Shown here piece by piece: positions 27,206 through 35,540 of a stretch of DNA of 35,540 nt. This DNA comes from a virus, in IMG/VR virus record IMGVR_UViG_3300020404_000259, positions 1-35,540 of that record; one strand, given 5' to 3'. Under the pieces are notes generated by a model, which was not told where the DNA came from, searched no databases, and saw only the letters and a program-made list of their open reading frames with translations. Position 1 is the first letter of the stretch. Every line of letters starts with the position of its first letter. The position numbers and the translations under genes were made by a program.

Positions 27206-30200
27206 TTAGATAGGTAGTTCTAAGATGTGAACAGTGTCTGATGCGAGTGGAGCATCACCAGATGAGAATACAACGTTAGCACCGTTTGCATCAACTGTAT
27301 AATTGGTTCCTGCAATCTGTGCTACACCATTAAGGAATACTAAGAGTGAATCATCAGAGTGTTTGATACCTCCACTATATGTAGTTACAGCAAACGTTAG
27401 AGTAGTACCGTCTCCTGTATATGTTTTAGTGATATACTTGTCAGCACCAACACCACCTCGTCCAGTAACAACTAAGTCACCATCAACTTTTGCGTTACCG
27501 AGGATGCCCACTCGGAATCCAGATACCGCAGCAGTACCAATACCAATATGTTCAGTGTTATTAAAAGTATCAATATTGATCTCACCAGTATTTGTGAGAC
27601 CAAACTCTGACCACACTCCATTGTAATAAATCCAACCAAGAGATTTCCCAGGTGTCCAGTTAATATTATAAACAAGGTCACCATCAGAAGGTGTATCGTA
27701 GTTGGTGATATTACTAAAATCTGGTTGTCCATTCGCTAATGAAGGTGCTAGTAAGGTTTGCTTAATAACTGTGCCATCTGCGTTGTAGTAAGAAATCTTT
27801 CTTGCTTGAATATTATTAGTAAAGGTTGATAGTCCTTGGAATGTAACAGGACCTGCGAAGATAGATTCTAACTGGTTAGATGCACCACCAAGTACGGTGA
27901 GTTTGTCGGTAAGAACCAACTCAGAGAATGTCTGAATTGTAGTGTTCTCTTCACCAACAACGTTCAACTGAGCGATGTCTTCGTTTGTAATCTGACCTGT
28001 AACAGGGTTGATAACTTGGTTACCAATGAATAGGTCACCATTAGAGTTAAGACCTGAGTAGAATGAAACTCCTCCTTCTTCTTTAATAGACTGAGAGAAT
28101 CGGATCTGCTCTTGAGTTAGAGTCTCTACCTGTGTTTGAGGGAACGCTGTACTATAGTTTCCAGGTCCGAAACCAAGGTACTCAAAGGTGTGATTACCTG
28201 ATCTGAGGATGGAGTGACGTCTGAATTCGACATTGATCGGAGCAACAGTTCCATCGTTGTTTTCTCTGATCTTGATCTTCCTGACCTCTTCATCGCCAGC
28301 TCGTGCAGTAAGTTGCACGTTAGAGAGTTTTGCGTTATTGGAATCATAGTTAGGTGTAGTACCAGGTTGAGTCCAACCTGTATCAGTTAAGAGGAACTCG
28401 ATTGCTTCCTTAGTAATTGATCTCTTAGGATCCTTTGCAGGAGTTGGGTTTGCACCATCAGTAGCATTAACAAGACCAATGGTAACATTATCAGCAACTG
28501 AGACTGCAGCGAGAGGGTCTGCAAGGGGGTTGTCTCTGTCAAACGTAGGATAGACCTCATTAACGTTTTGAGAGAACTTCCTGTCGTCAAAGTTGGAAGT
28601 TGTAGGTGAAATAGAACCGCATAACAATGTCATGTAATAGATACCGTCATTCACACCTCTTTCAAATGGTTGTACGATTTCAATATCGTAGATGTAGAAA
28701 CATCTTTGAAGATTATAAGTCGTAGTATCACTATTCAATGGTTGCATAACATAACCAGAGAGGGGATCTCTAGGTAGAGGATTAGACTTATCCTTATCAA
28801 TGACGTATCTTACACGATAGGTTCTATCCTGCAAGTCACGAGGGTCAGGGATTCTCTTAAGGAATGTGCTTGGAGTAAAGTTTACGTTATTATATTGTGT
28901 GTTTGTAGATATTGTTTGATAGATGTCAGAGTTTGAACTTACAGATAGATACCAACCACCAACTTGTCCTGCTACTCCACCAATGGTGTAAGTTGCACTA
29001 TCATATTGAATTGGAGATCCTGGGACACCTGCTGCCAGACCAGATACACTAGGTCCATAAGGTGAAATGCTTGCTGATTGAACAGTAGCAGTTGAAGCAC
29101 CAGTTGCAACTAAGAGACAGTTGATCTTGTCGGCAACTGCACTAGCACCTGTGCCATCTTGACGTGCACCAACGGTGAAACCCTGCACTCTAGTTGTAGG
29201 AGGTGACGCTTCAGTCGTGTATCCATACAGATAGAGTCTAGTTCCAGGGGTACCACCTTGACCTGCAAGCGATGCATTAACGACCTTAGTCCTTTGAATA
29301 TCGATGTTAACCCAGTTAACAGAAGTTTCTTCGCCAAAGATTATATTTCCTGAGGAGATGTTTCCAGTAAGAGTGCCACTAAGTGTAATAGCACCAGTGT
29401 TAGTATTAACCGTTCCAACAGTTGTACCTGCAGGAATATTAGGTCCTGATACAGACATGCCTTGGATAATACCAAGAGCATCACCAACTTTTGCTGTAGT
29501 TAAGGTAATGGTATTAGTACCAGTAGAACCATTAGCAAGAGTAGAGATAACGTTGAGTGCCTTAGGTGGAATGATGTGAGTCAGTGCACCTGCTTTATCT
29601 TTCGAGAATGCTTTTGCTTTGAAACCTGCTGATCTAAGAGCAGTGTTACCAAAGTTGGAGTTAGAGTTGGTGATTGACATGTCACCACCGCTGAGTGCAG
29701 TGAAGTGACCTTGATATCCCACAGCGAACACTGACACCGCTTGGATGAATGAATCATTACTACACTTAATGTGTTCGTGACCCCATCCTTTTCTATATTC
29801 TGCGAAACCATCTAAGTGTGCACCGTCTCCTGCAGTTGCAACATCATAGTTTCCAGTTGATTGATTATATCTTACGAACGCTCTATCATCTTTTTGAAGA
29901 CTCAAACCAGTGAACTGTGCCACAACCATTGATTTGAAACCAGTTGCTTTAGCACCGTTTGCATGCATACCATTCATGCCCCACACACTTCTCAGTGACA
30001 GGTTGAATGCATAAGGTGATGCTGAGTCAACAGTATCGATTTCAGTCTTAACAGCAATGTTTGAACCTACAGCGTTTCCTGTTGGTTCTCCTTGCATTTG
30101 GTAAGTAAAGACGTTACCACTTGCGGATGTGACCGTGAAACTTCCGTTATAAAGTCCTGCATCAACTTCGGATTGCGGTCCAGTTGATCCTGTAACACCA

Positions 30201-31174
30201 CTAACGTTGATGTTAACACCAACAGAAAATCCGTGGTCCCTGGGATTATCAAACTCGTCAACAGTGACAGCCGTTGCTGTCTGTCCATTTCTTGTGATCT
30301 GTAAGACTCTGTATTCATCTGAAATTGGTCCAACGATTCTATTTTCCTCGACCCTTGGTTGAATCTGGTCAGCAGCAGGATCGCCAGAAGTATCGGGAAT
30401 CGTTGCGAATGCTTTCGATACCTTCTGATAATAAATCTCTAGGTCAGTTCTTTCAAGAATGTTAGGAACAGCAGAGTAATCTGTGTTTGGAACTGTACCG
30501 TCAGTAATAAGTTTGGAGAGAGGGTTAAGACCATCAGCAAACTCAAAACAAGTTAATCTATGGTGTGAGAACTTAGGTGCAAGTGTCTCTACACTATCAG
30601 GTTTGTAATATACACCCTCCTCAGCACCATCAAAGAAGGAGAACTGCCAGAAATATGTACCACCAGTTACTTTGAAGATTGCAGTTCTAGGAGGAACTTG
30701 GTCTTCTGTGTTGATACCCTTCGCAGCATAAGTCGTAGGATAAGGAACATACTTGGGGATGATCTTAGTTCTTCTAAGGTCAGTACCAACCAAAGAACAA
30801 CCTCTAGGTACGATGATACCACCTTCAACAGAATTATACTTGTATAATACGTTGTTAGGTGAGGTTAAGTCTAGGTTAGAGTTTGCGTCAATCGGAGCAA
30901 CGTTTGTATATAAAACTTCACCTGGTCTGTTGTCAACAATATATTCGGCAGGATAGAGCATGATACTGAAAGCATCAAACTCGTCATTACTTAAACCAAC
31001 TCTATATGAAAATCTTGCCACTTCAAGAAATGCCCTTTGAATCGATTTAAAGGGACGCAATGCAGAGTTACCTCTGTTATCAATAGCATCCGATGCATCG
31101 AAGTCATCAGGGTTGACATATATGATACGTCCAGTTCTGGACGTAATAATATTCTTCAGTCTAGTTAGGGACAT
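27206..31174 (-). CDS. Very large virion structural protein (1322 aa)
   Basis: It begins MSLTRLKNIITSRTGRIIYV, followed by NPDDFDASDAIDNRGNSALR, a start I recognise from cyanomyovirus structural proteins. The region after it (FKSIQRAFLEVARFSY) resembles the opening of phage beta-helix/pectate-lyase-like folds. The body is beta-rich with many Gly/Thr/Asn turns. The last ~80 residues hold YTGDGTTLTF and LLVFLNGVAQIAGTNYTVD, a module common at the C-termini of phage fibre proteins. No enzyme motif is seen. It is probably a baseplate-attached or long-fibre component. Confidence 0.85.
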   Translation of the reverse strand: MSLTRLKNIITSRTGRIIYVNPDDFDASDAIDNRGNSALRPFKSIQRAFLEVARFSYRVGLSNDEFDAFSIMLYPAEYIVDNRPGEVLYTNVAPIDANSNLDLTSPNNVLYKYNSVEGGIIVPRGCSLVGTDLRRTKIIPKYVPYPTTYAAKGINTEDQVPPRTAIFKVTGGTYFWQFSFFDGAEEGVYYKPDSVETLAPKFSHHRLTCFEFADGLNPLSKLITDGTVPNTDYSAVPNILERTDLEIYYQKVSKAFATIPDTSGDPAADQIQPRVEENRIVGPISDEYRVLQITRNGQTATAVTVDEFDNPRDHGFSVGVNINVSGVTGSTGPQSEVDAGLYNGSFTVTSASGNVFTYQMQGEPTGNAVGSNIAVKTEIDTVDSASPYAFNLSLRSVWGMNGMHANGAKATGFKSMVVAQFTGLSLQKDDRAFVRYNQSTGNYDVATAGDGAHLDGFAEYRKGWGHEHIKCSNDSFIQAVSVFAVGYQGHFTALSGGDMSITNSNSNFGNTALRSAGFKAKAFSKDKAGALTHIIPPKALNVISTLANGSTGTNTITLTTAKVGDALGIIQGMSVSGPNIPAGTTVGTVNTNTGAITLSGTLTGNISSGNIIFGEETSVNWVNIDIQRTKVVNASLAGQGGTPGTRLYLYGYTTEASPPTTRVQGFTVGARQDGTGASAVADKINCLLVATGASTATVQSASISPYGPSVSGLAAGVPGSPIQYDSATYTIGGVAGQVGGWYLSVSSNSDIYQTISTNTQYNNVNFTPSTFLKRIPDPRDLQDRTYRVRYVIDKDKSNPLPRDPLSGYVMQPLNSDTTTYNLQRCFYIYDIEIVQPFERGVNDGIYYMTLLCGSISPTTSNFDDRKFSQNVNEVYPTFDRDNPLADPLAAVSVADNVTIGLVNATDGANPTPAKDPKRSITKEAIEFLLTDTGWTQPGTTPNYDSNNAKLSNVQLTARAGDEEVRKIKIRENNDGTVAPINVEFRRHSILRSGNHTFEYLGFGPGNYSTAFPQTQVETLTQEQIRFSQSIKEEGGVSFYSGLNSNGDLFIGNQVINPVTGQITNEDIAQLNVVGEENTTIQTFSELVLTDKLTVLGGASNQLESIFAGPVTFQGLSTFTNNIQARKISYYNADGTVIKQTLLAPSLANGQPDFSNITNYDTPSDGDLVYNINWTPGKSLGWIYYNGVWSEFGLTNTGEINIDTFNNTEHIGIGTAAVSGFRVGILGNAKVDGDLVVTGRGGVGADKYITKTYTGDGTTLTFAVTTYSGGIKHSDDSLLVFLNGVAQIAGTNYTVDANGANVVFSSGDAPLASDTVHILELPI

Positions 31175-31193
31175 TTCCTATCTGCTTTTTTAG

Positions 31194-31201
31194 TATTTAT
31201 T
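31194..31201 (-). promoter_or_regulatory. Late promoter AATAAATA
   Basis: The T4-type late box lies on the minus strand, 20 nt upstream of the 1322-residue gene, in the 32-nt gap after the 495-residue gene. Confidence 0.7.
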
Positions 31202-31206
31202 GGGGT

Positions 31207-32694
31207 TTAACTTCCACCGCCAGAACCAGAAGTTCCTGCAGTTTGAGCATAGGTACGAGTAGTGAATCCAGTAGAACTGTCTTCAAAACCAACTAATGTA
31301 AATGAACAATCTGCGTCATTGTTCTCAACGACCAGTCTTTGCCCTGGTCCAATAACAAGAGACTTGATCTCTTCTGTAGTATTTGCAGTGATAGCATTGT
31401 CCTTGCGGATGTAATGCTTCGTTTCAACTGTTGCACCAGAAGAAGTAACAGAAGAAACTGTTACAGTAGAACGAGTGCCAGTTGTTAACTTAGGATTATC
31501 TAAGAATGTATCCGAACCAGAGATGTTCGCAGAACCTTCACCAAGAACAACATATAGAGCAGTTCCTGTGTAGTCACGAACAAATCCAAAAGGACCTGCA
31601 GTTTGACTAGTAATAGTGTAACTTACACCGTTATAATCAAATGTATCTGAGTTGTCTACCCAGGTCCCAGAAACATTGTATACGAAAACAGAGTCATAAC
31701 TATATGAATTTGATGTATTGATAATTCTGTCTGTTCCCCCGTAATTTGAGTTTGCAGCAGTTCCAGTTGTTCCTTCATAATAGTAAAGTGATGCAGGGAG
31801 TGATGAGTTAGCAGTAAGATCATACTGAATGTATGCACCACTGGAACCTGCAGTTCCGTTTGTAGTCTTACCAGTCGTATACTCCGTACCGTCATCAGAG
31901 TTACCTGCAGTTCCGTCAGGACCCCACTCACCATTCACAGTTTCAGAGAGTTTGAATACCAAACTACTCATACTTGAGTCTGATACATCAAAACGATATG
32001 TTCTGTCTCCCAATACTTCAAATGAGGTTCCAAGATAAAGATTCTCAGTACCACCAGAGGTAGTAAATGTAAATTCATTGGCAGCAGTACCAACACCACC
32101 AGATGAGATAGTGGCAGTTGCACCACCAGATGCTGTGATAGAGTCACCATCAGTAAACTCAGATCCAGAACCATTTAAGGTAGAAGGACCAATGTAAAGA
32201 GTTGAACCACCAGAACCAGATGCAACAGCAAAAATAGTTGCAACAGATGTGTTACCACCTGATCCCTTTGAAATAGTATTGCCGACTGCGAAAGTACCAG
32301 TTACAGATTCAACTGCAACAGATCTGATTGCCTTACTCTTTACTACAATAGAAGTGAAGGGTGGAATATAAAATGATTCAAACACTGCTGTCTTTTCTCC
32401 ATCAGCAGATGTTAGTAATTGATTAACGTTAAGACCTTGATCAGCACCAACTGCTGTACCTAAGTTAAACCTGTAACCAGTGAACACGTCACCAGTGTGT
32501 AATTTGTAAGTTGAAGCGTCTAAGACGACATGTTGATCGTAGTCTTTTACAGCAACGTCAAAAGAGGTGTTTGATCCACCTTGTGCAGTCACAGACAAAA
32601 CCGTACTTGCAGATGCATCGATAGGTGCCTTGTAGAGCACCGTATTGGTAGTCGCACCTGGTTTTGCTGATGCAAGTAGTCCTTGTTTAGCCAT
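31207..32694 (-). CDS. Virion structural protein (495 aa)
   Basis: It begins MAKQGLLASAKPGATTNTVL. The N-terminal 120 residues look like a beta domain (YKAPIDASASTVLSVTAQGG), and the rest is extremely rich in Ser, Thr and Gly, as in tail or fibre shafts. The last ~80 residues include SLVIGPGQRLVVENNDADCS, a block seen in several cyanophage structural proteins. It sits between two other structural genes with a 6-nt gap to the upstream one. Confidence 0.8.
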   Translation of the reverse strand: MAKQGLLASAKPGATTNTVLYKAPIDASASTVLSVTAQGGSNTSFDVAVKDYDQHVVLDASTYKLHTGDVFTGYRFNLGTAVGADQGLNVNQLLTSADGEKTAVFESFYIPPFTSIVVKSKAIRSVAVESVTGTFAVGNTISKGSGGNTSVATIFAVASGSGGSTLYIGPSTLNGSGSEFTDGDSITASGGATATISSGGVGTAANEFTFTTSGGTENLYLGTSFEVLGDRTYRFDVSDSSMSSLVFKLSETVNGEWGPDGTAGNSDDGTEYTTGKTTNGTAGSSGAYIQYDLTANSSLPASLYYYEGTTGTAANSNYGGTDRIINTSNSYSYDSVFVYNVSGTWVDNSDTFDYNGVSYTITSQTAGPFGFVRDYTGTALYVVLGEGSANISGSDTFLDNPKLTTGTRSTVTVSSVTSSGATVETKHYIRKDNAITANTTEEIKSLVIGPGQRLVVENNDADCSFTLVGFEDSSTGFTTRTYAQTAGTSGSGGGS

Positions 32695-32700
32695 TGTTTA

Positions 32701-34026
32701 TTAGAATCCTGAGTAGAAGAATTGTTGTTGTCTTGTTTGACCAGTGAGGTTGTTTGCTCCAATACCTGCACCGAATGTAACGTCATCAACAGTTACGTTT
32801 TCAGTAGATAGGAGTGTGGCATCAGCGTCAGGGAACTTAATGGTTCTAGGACCTGTAATACCTTCAGCAGACAGTGTAATTTGTCCCTGAGTGTTTCCAG
32901 TTGATTTAACTACTGGACTGTTTAAACTCTTATTAAAGAGTTCTGCTGCAGACTTCTCAGTGATCAGCATGTTATATGTGTCTGCACCTCTATTTAGATT
33001 ATCTGTAGCAGGGAATCTAAAGACTTCGCTTGTTGATGTGTTTACGTTAGCAAGATTGAATGAAACCTTTTTAGTCGCATCAGTATTGTCTGAAAAGATT
33101 GCATTCTCATAACTCTTGTTAGAGAGTGTTTGAGTTGTCGTTGTACCAACAAACGTTAATGATAAATCAGGAACTGTAAGAGTCCTGTTAGCAGTCAAGG
33201 CAGAGGTGTTAAAAATCGCATAGTTGGTCGCAGTTTCTGCGTTTGCTGCCAACCTAAGATCAACAATAGTCTTATTAAGCGTAATTTGTTCTGCTTTTGT
33301 ATCAAGTAAAGTAGATGAAGTTGCAGTAGGTTCTGCAGTAGTTGTTACTGTACCTGCGTCAGGTAGGAAGTAAGAACGTCTTGCACCTGATGTAGTTGGC
33401 CAATTAATTTGGAAGATTGCTTCCTCTGTGCCATCTACGATAACAAAGTTATCCTCATCAATAAGAATAGTTTTATTTGTCAGTGTCTGCTGAGTATCAG
33501 CACCAACAACAGTAGTTCCATTACCAGAGGTAATAGCGGGAAGGGTGAAGATACGAGTATTAGTACCAGTACCAATATTAGAAACTTCAAATCTCGCTTT
33601 AGGACCTTGAGCATCTTCTAAGATAAATGTCTGGTCAGAGATTAAGAAGTTACCCGTAACCTTTACAGCACCCGTACCTTTCGGTGCGAGAACAATATCG
33701 GTGTTGTTTGCAACGTCATCAACTGCAGTAATGTACAGAGATGTGCTGCTGTTACCATTATCAATACGAGTACAGTAGAAACCACCATCACCAAAGGCAA
33801 TACCGATTTGATCGTATGCATTTTGATACAATCCACTGTCTCGGTCCAAATCAAACGACAGACCTGGGGCAGTTTTAGTACCCTGTGCCAGTCCTTTGAA
33901 CAACTGATTAATTTTTGCCTTTCTGTTTGGAATCAAAGGGTCCGACACCACCACAGGAAGAATCGCTTCTCCTGACAGGTTTGCGTCAGATATTGTCTCC
34001 AGTTGTGAAATCTTTCTGGTTCCCAC
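32701..34026 (-). CDS. Tail fibre/baseplate protein with NKT repeats (441 aa)
   Basis: It begins MGTRKISQLETISDANLSGE, typical of cyanomyovirus structural genes. Repeats of the kind QTLTNKTI, TLSNKSYEN and LFNKSLNSP, each followed by a beta strand and GTEEAIFQI- or STGNTQGQI-like turn, match the repeats that build trimeric fibre shafts. The C-terminus ends FGAGIGANNLTGQTRQQQFF. It has its own late promoter at 34054-34061. Confidence 0.85.
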   Translation of the reverse strand: MGTRKISQLETISDANLSGEAILPVVVSDPLIPNRKAKINQLFKGLAQGTKTAPGLSFDLDRDSGLYQNAYDQIGIAFGDGGFYCTRIDNGNSSTSLYITAVDDVANNTDIVLAPKGTGAVKVTGNFLISDQTFILEDAQGPKARFEVSNIGTGTNTRIFTLPAITSGNGTTVVGADTQQTLTNKTILIDEDNFVIVDGTEEAIFQINWPTTSGARRSYFLPDAGTVTTTAEPTATSSTLLDTKAEQITLNKTIVDLRLAANAETATNYAIFNTSALTANRTLTVPDLSLTFVGTTTTQTLSNKSYENAIFSDNTDATKKVSFNLANVNTSTSEVFRFPATDNLNRGADTYNMLITEKSAAELFNKSLNSPVVKSTGNTQGQITLSAEGITGPRTIKFPDADATLLSTENVTVDDVTFGAGIGANNLTGQTRQQQFFYSGF

Positions 34027-34053
34027 GAATAATCACACTATTTCTTACAGTTT

Positions 34054-34061
34054 TATTTATA
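34054..34061 (-). promoter_or_regulatory. Late promoter TATAAATA
   Basis: There is a perfect T4-type late box on the minus strand, 28 nt upstream of the gene starting at 34026, just after the stop of the gene at 34066-34770. Confidence 0.8.
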
Positions 34062-34065
34062 CAGG

Positions 34066-34770
34066 TTATTCAACTTCGGGTTCGATCTGGACTTCAACTG
34101 CGTTCTCTTCGTTATACTCTCTTTGTTCTTCTTCGATTGTTTTATATGCCCATTCGTCAGTATGTCCGACTGACCACCACTTAGGTAGTGTCTCAACAGC
34201 ATAGTTTTGTGTACACACTTTAAAGTCAGGTGTCTTTAGATGATCATTATCAACTAGACTATTATCAAAGAACTGACACCTATTATTAGGTTGTGCTGCA
34301 AATTGTCCGTTATCTAGTGCAATAACATTGAATGTCTTATGCTCAGGGTCATGCTCTGAGAAGTTTGTATCTAATACGGAGAAGTCAGGATGTGCAGTAT
34401 CAATAGTAAATTCATATTCACCTGGGTGCATCTTTCTATCTTTACCAAAGAACTGACACCTACCTAACAGAGGTTTCTCAACTACGGTAATATTGTAGTC
34501 AAAGCAATCCCATAGTTCTAATACATCTAATGGTAACTGATTATCCCAATCAATATCTGGATTCCATACAAAGGCACTGAGTGGTAACTTATCGAAGAGT
34601 GCACCGTAGTCAGTCAGTAAGGTCTCAAAGTATAATGCTTTTGCTTGAATACTCCTTACAGAGATCCAAATTCCTGGGGTTAGTTCCCCATGTCCTTTTT
34701 CAAGATCGTATAAGTATTCTTTCTTTACCCATACTTTTCTGGGAGGTAAAGGATGAACTAAGTATGCCAT
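34066..34770 (-). CDS. Phage protein of unknown function (234 aa)
   Basis: The protein is basic and Pro-rich at the N-terminus (MAYLVHPLPPRKVWVKKEYL) and acidic at the C-terminus. Two similar segments, RCQFFGKDRK and RCQFFDNSL, suggest an internal repeat of a beta domain. Trp and Tyr are frequent. It overlaps the upstream gene as TAATG and lies directly before a structural operon, so a virion or assembly role is likely. No family is recognised. Confidence 0.8.
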   Translation of the reverse strand: MAYLVHPLPPRKVWVKKEYLYDLEKGHGELTPGIWISVRSIQAKALYFETLLTDYGALFDKLPLSAFVWNPDIDWDNQLPLDVLELWDCFDYNITVVEKPLLGRCQFFGKDRKMHPGEYEFTIDTAHPDFSVLDTNFSEHDPEHKTFNVIALDNGQFAAQPNNRCQFFDNSLVDNDHLKTPDFKVCTQNYAVETLPKWWSVGHTDEWAYKTIEEEQREYNEENAVEVQIEPEVE

Positions 34771-35105
34771 TAAGAGAAATAAGATTCAGTTATAATCCCC
34801 TCTTCAAATGATACCATACACCGAGGGGTAGGTGCATAGTGAACTCCCCATTTTGCAGGGTAGAGTTCAAGTTGTTTGGTTATACAAAATGGCGTAACTT
34901 TGCCATGATTTGTACTTTTTGCGACTTTGATGCATTCAGCATCTTCAAAAGCATAAGTTCCAGAATAGTCAATACTCCAGAGTTTACCTTTAGGATCAAT
35001 ATAATATTGACTCATGAATCCGTCAAGATCCTGAGTTCTAAGTTCGCGGTTCCACATTCCTGGACCCAGATCGAACTGAGAGTATATTATATCATAAATT
35101 CCCAT
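34770..35105 (-). CDS. Small phage protein (111 aa)
   Basis: It begins MGIYDIIYSQFDLGPGMWNR and contains ELRTQDLDGFMSQYYIDPKG followed by LWSIDYSG. I associate this pattern (xLRTxDLDxxMxxYYIDxxGxLWxIDYSGT) with small conserved phage proteins of unknown function. TATATAAG lies about 30 nt upstream on the minus strand as a possible promoter, close to the end of the tRNA. It is translationally coupled to the 234-residue gene. Confidence 0.8.
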   Translation of the reverse strand: MGIYDIIYSQFDLGPGMWNRELRTQDLDGFMSQYYIDPKGKLWSIDYSGTYAFEDAECIKVAKSTNHGKVTPFCITKQLELYPAKWGVHYAPTPRCMVSFEEGIITESYFS

Positions 35106-35129
35106 TCATAGTCTCTCATTTAACTTATA

Positions 35130-35212
35130 TAGGAGTGGGGGGACTTGAACCCCCACGACACAAGGTCAACAGATTTTAAGTCTGGTGCGTCTACCGATTC
35201 CGCCACACTCCC
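35130..35212 (-). tRNA. tRNA-Leu (UAA)
   Basis: On the minus strand the acceptor GGGAGTG (from 35212) pairs with CACTCCT with A as discriminator at 35130. The D-loop contains GGTAGACG, the anticodon stem CAGA/TCTG encloses loop CTTAAAA with anticodon TAA, a long variable arm follows (class II, as expected for Leu), and the T arm reads GTGGGGGTTCAAGTCCCCC. The total is 83 nt. The 3' CCA is not encoded. Phage tRNAs usually supplement host tRNAs for AT-rich codons. Confidence 0.95.
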
Positions 35213-35322
35213 AATTTAGTCTTTAATGCTTTGAGTCGTTTTTTGGCAGCACGAAGTGCCTGAGGTTTAAGATGCCTCTTCTGATCCTTCTTTGAATGTT
35301 TTTGCCAGTTCGGTAGGTACAT
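35191..35322 (-). CDS. Possible very basic mini-protein overlapping the tRNA (43 aa)
   Basis: A frame from ATG at 35322 to TAG at 35191 encodes MYLPNWQKHSKKDQKRHLKP followed by LRAAKKRLKALKTK. The Lys/Arg helix looks protein-like and could bind nucleic acid. It overlaps the 3' end of the 64-residue gene in another frame and 22 nt of the tRNA. It may be real or a by-product of composition. Confidence 0.35.
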   Translation of the reverse strand: MYLPNWQKHSKKDQKRHLKPQALRAAKKRLKALKTKLGVWRNR

Positions 35323-35461
35323 CTTGGGGATGAAATTGACAGTATTCGTTAAAGGTGATTTTCATCTCCTTAGTAGTCAGGTTACAATGTTCTGCTGCTT
35401 TTGGCAAGTTCCATCTAGCATGGAATAGCATTTCCATTGATTTTCTAGTCTCTGGTCTCAT
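35267..35461 (-). CDS. Small HTH-like protein (64 aa)
   Basis: It begins MRPETRKSMEMLFHARWNLP and continues KAAEHCNLTTKEMKITFNEY. The helix - short turn - helix arrangement around AAxxCNLTxxEMKxxF resembles a helix-turn-helix DNA-binding unit, with an acidic tail. Small phage regulators such as late-transcription co-factors have this size, but the match is by eye only. It overlaps the gene running off the right edge. Confidence 0.7.
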   Translation of the reverse strand: MRPETRKSMEMLFHARWNLPKAAEHCNLTTKEMKITFNEYCQFHPQDVPTELAKTFKEGSEEAS

Positions 35462-35540
35462 ATTCTGGTTTTAACTGATGATAAACAAGAACAAATGCTT
35501 CACAACGAGGACAAGTTAGATTAGTTTCTATCTCGTACTC
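35445..35540 (-). CDS. Zinc-knuckle protein, N-terminus cut by window edge
   Basis: The frame enters from the right edge and stops at TAG 35445. The visible 31 residues read EYEIETNLTCPRCEAFVLVY and on to KPEYETRD. The CPRC pair is half of a zinc ribbon; the other half may lie beyond the edge. It overlaps the start of the HTH-like gene by 17 nt. Confidence 0.65.
   Translation of the reverse strand, partial: EYEIETNLTCPRCEAFVLVYHQLKPEYETRD

Overview
The window looks like part of the genome of a T4-like myovirus of marine cyanobacteria (a cyanomyovirus of Synechococcus or Prochlorococcus). The evidence is AT-rich DNA, nearly every gene on the minus strand, long chains of very small genes joined by ATGA or TAATG overlaps, T4-type late promoter boxes (TATAAATA), a plant-type ferredoxin, several 2-oxoglutarate/Fe(II) oxygenases, a tRNA-Leu, and large structural genes of the type seen in cyanophage tail and fibre clusters. 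This assignment is inference from reading the sequence; no database search was possible.

Layout, in window coordinates with transcription running right to left. (1) 1-3717: end of a virion operon, with small proteins, an 870-residue structural protein and a PAAR-like tail-tip protein cut by the left edge. Upstream (3718-3971) are a terminator and what may be a structured leader. (2) 3972-13469: about 34 tiny genes, mostly of unknown function, plus one SF2 DEAH-box helicase. They are split into short transcription units. Nine units are preceded by the same module: a 22-27 bp dyad centred 41-45 bp upstream of a TATAAT-like box with no recognisable -35. (3) 13565-15798: more small genes and a 2OG oxygenase, with a consensus TTGACA/TATACT promoter in front of the last-listed gene. 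(4) 15849-23530: a late operon that starts with a fibre gene at 23530. It continues through two unknown proteins, a 574-residue enzyme that appears to fuse a U32-like Cys-rich domain to a methyltransferase, a ferredoxin, a 2OG oxygenase and a DUF401-type membrane protein. A second late promoter then drives a glycine-rich fibre protein and its small partner. (5) 23557-35105: tail-fibre and structural genes (two with fibrinogen-like C-terminal regions), a third 2OG oxygenase, a Cys-rich small protein, and 1322-, 495- and 441-residue structural proteins. (6) 35130-35540: tRNA-Leu(UAA), a small HTH-like protein, and the end of a zinc-knuckle gene cut by the right edge.

Three results stand out. 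The repeated dyad/-10 module looks like a dedicated, probably activator-dependent, class of phage promoters. The Fe-S enzyme, ferredoxin, oxygenase and transporter sit together inside a late fibre operon and may be an undescribed modification or metabolic cassette. Two leaders (10954-11047 and 3718-3884) can fold into elaborate RNA structures. Most small genes have no function I can name, and several starts were moved inward from the longest open frame because a ribosome binding site or a 4-nt overlap supports the shorter form.
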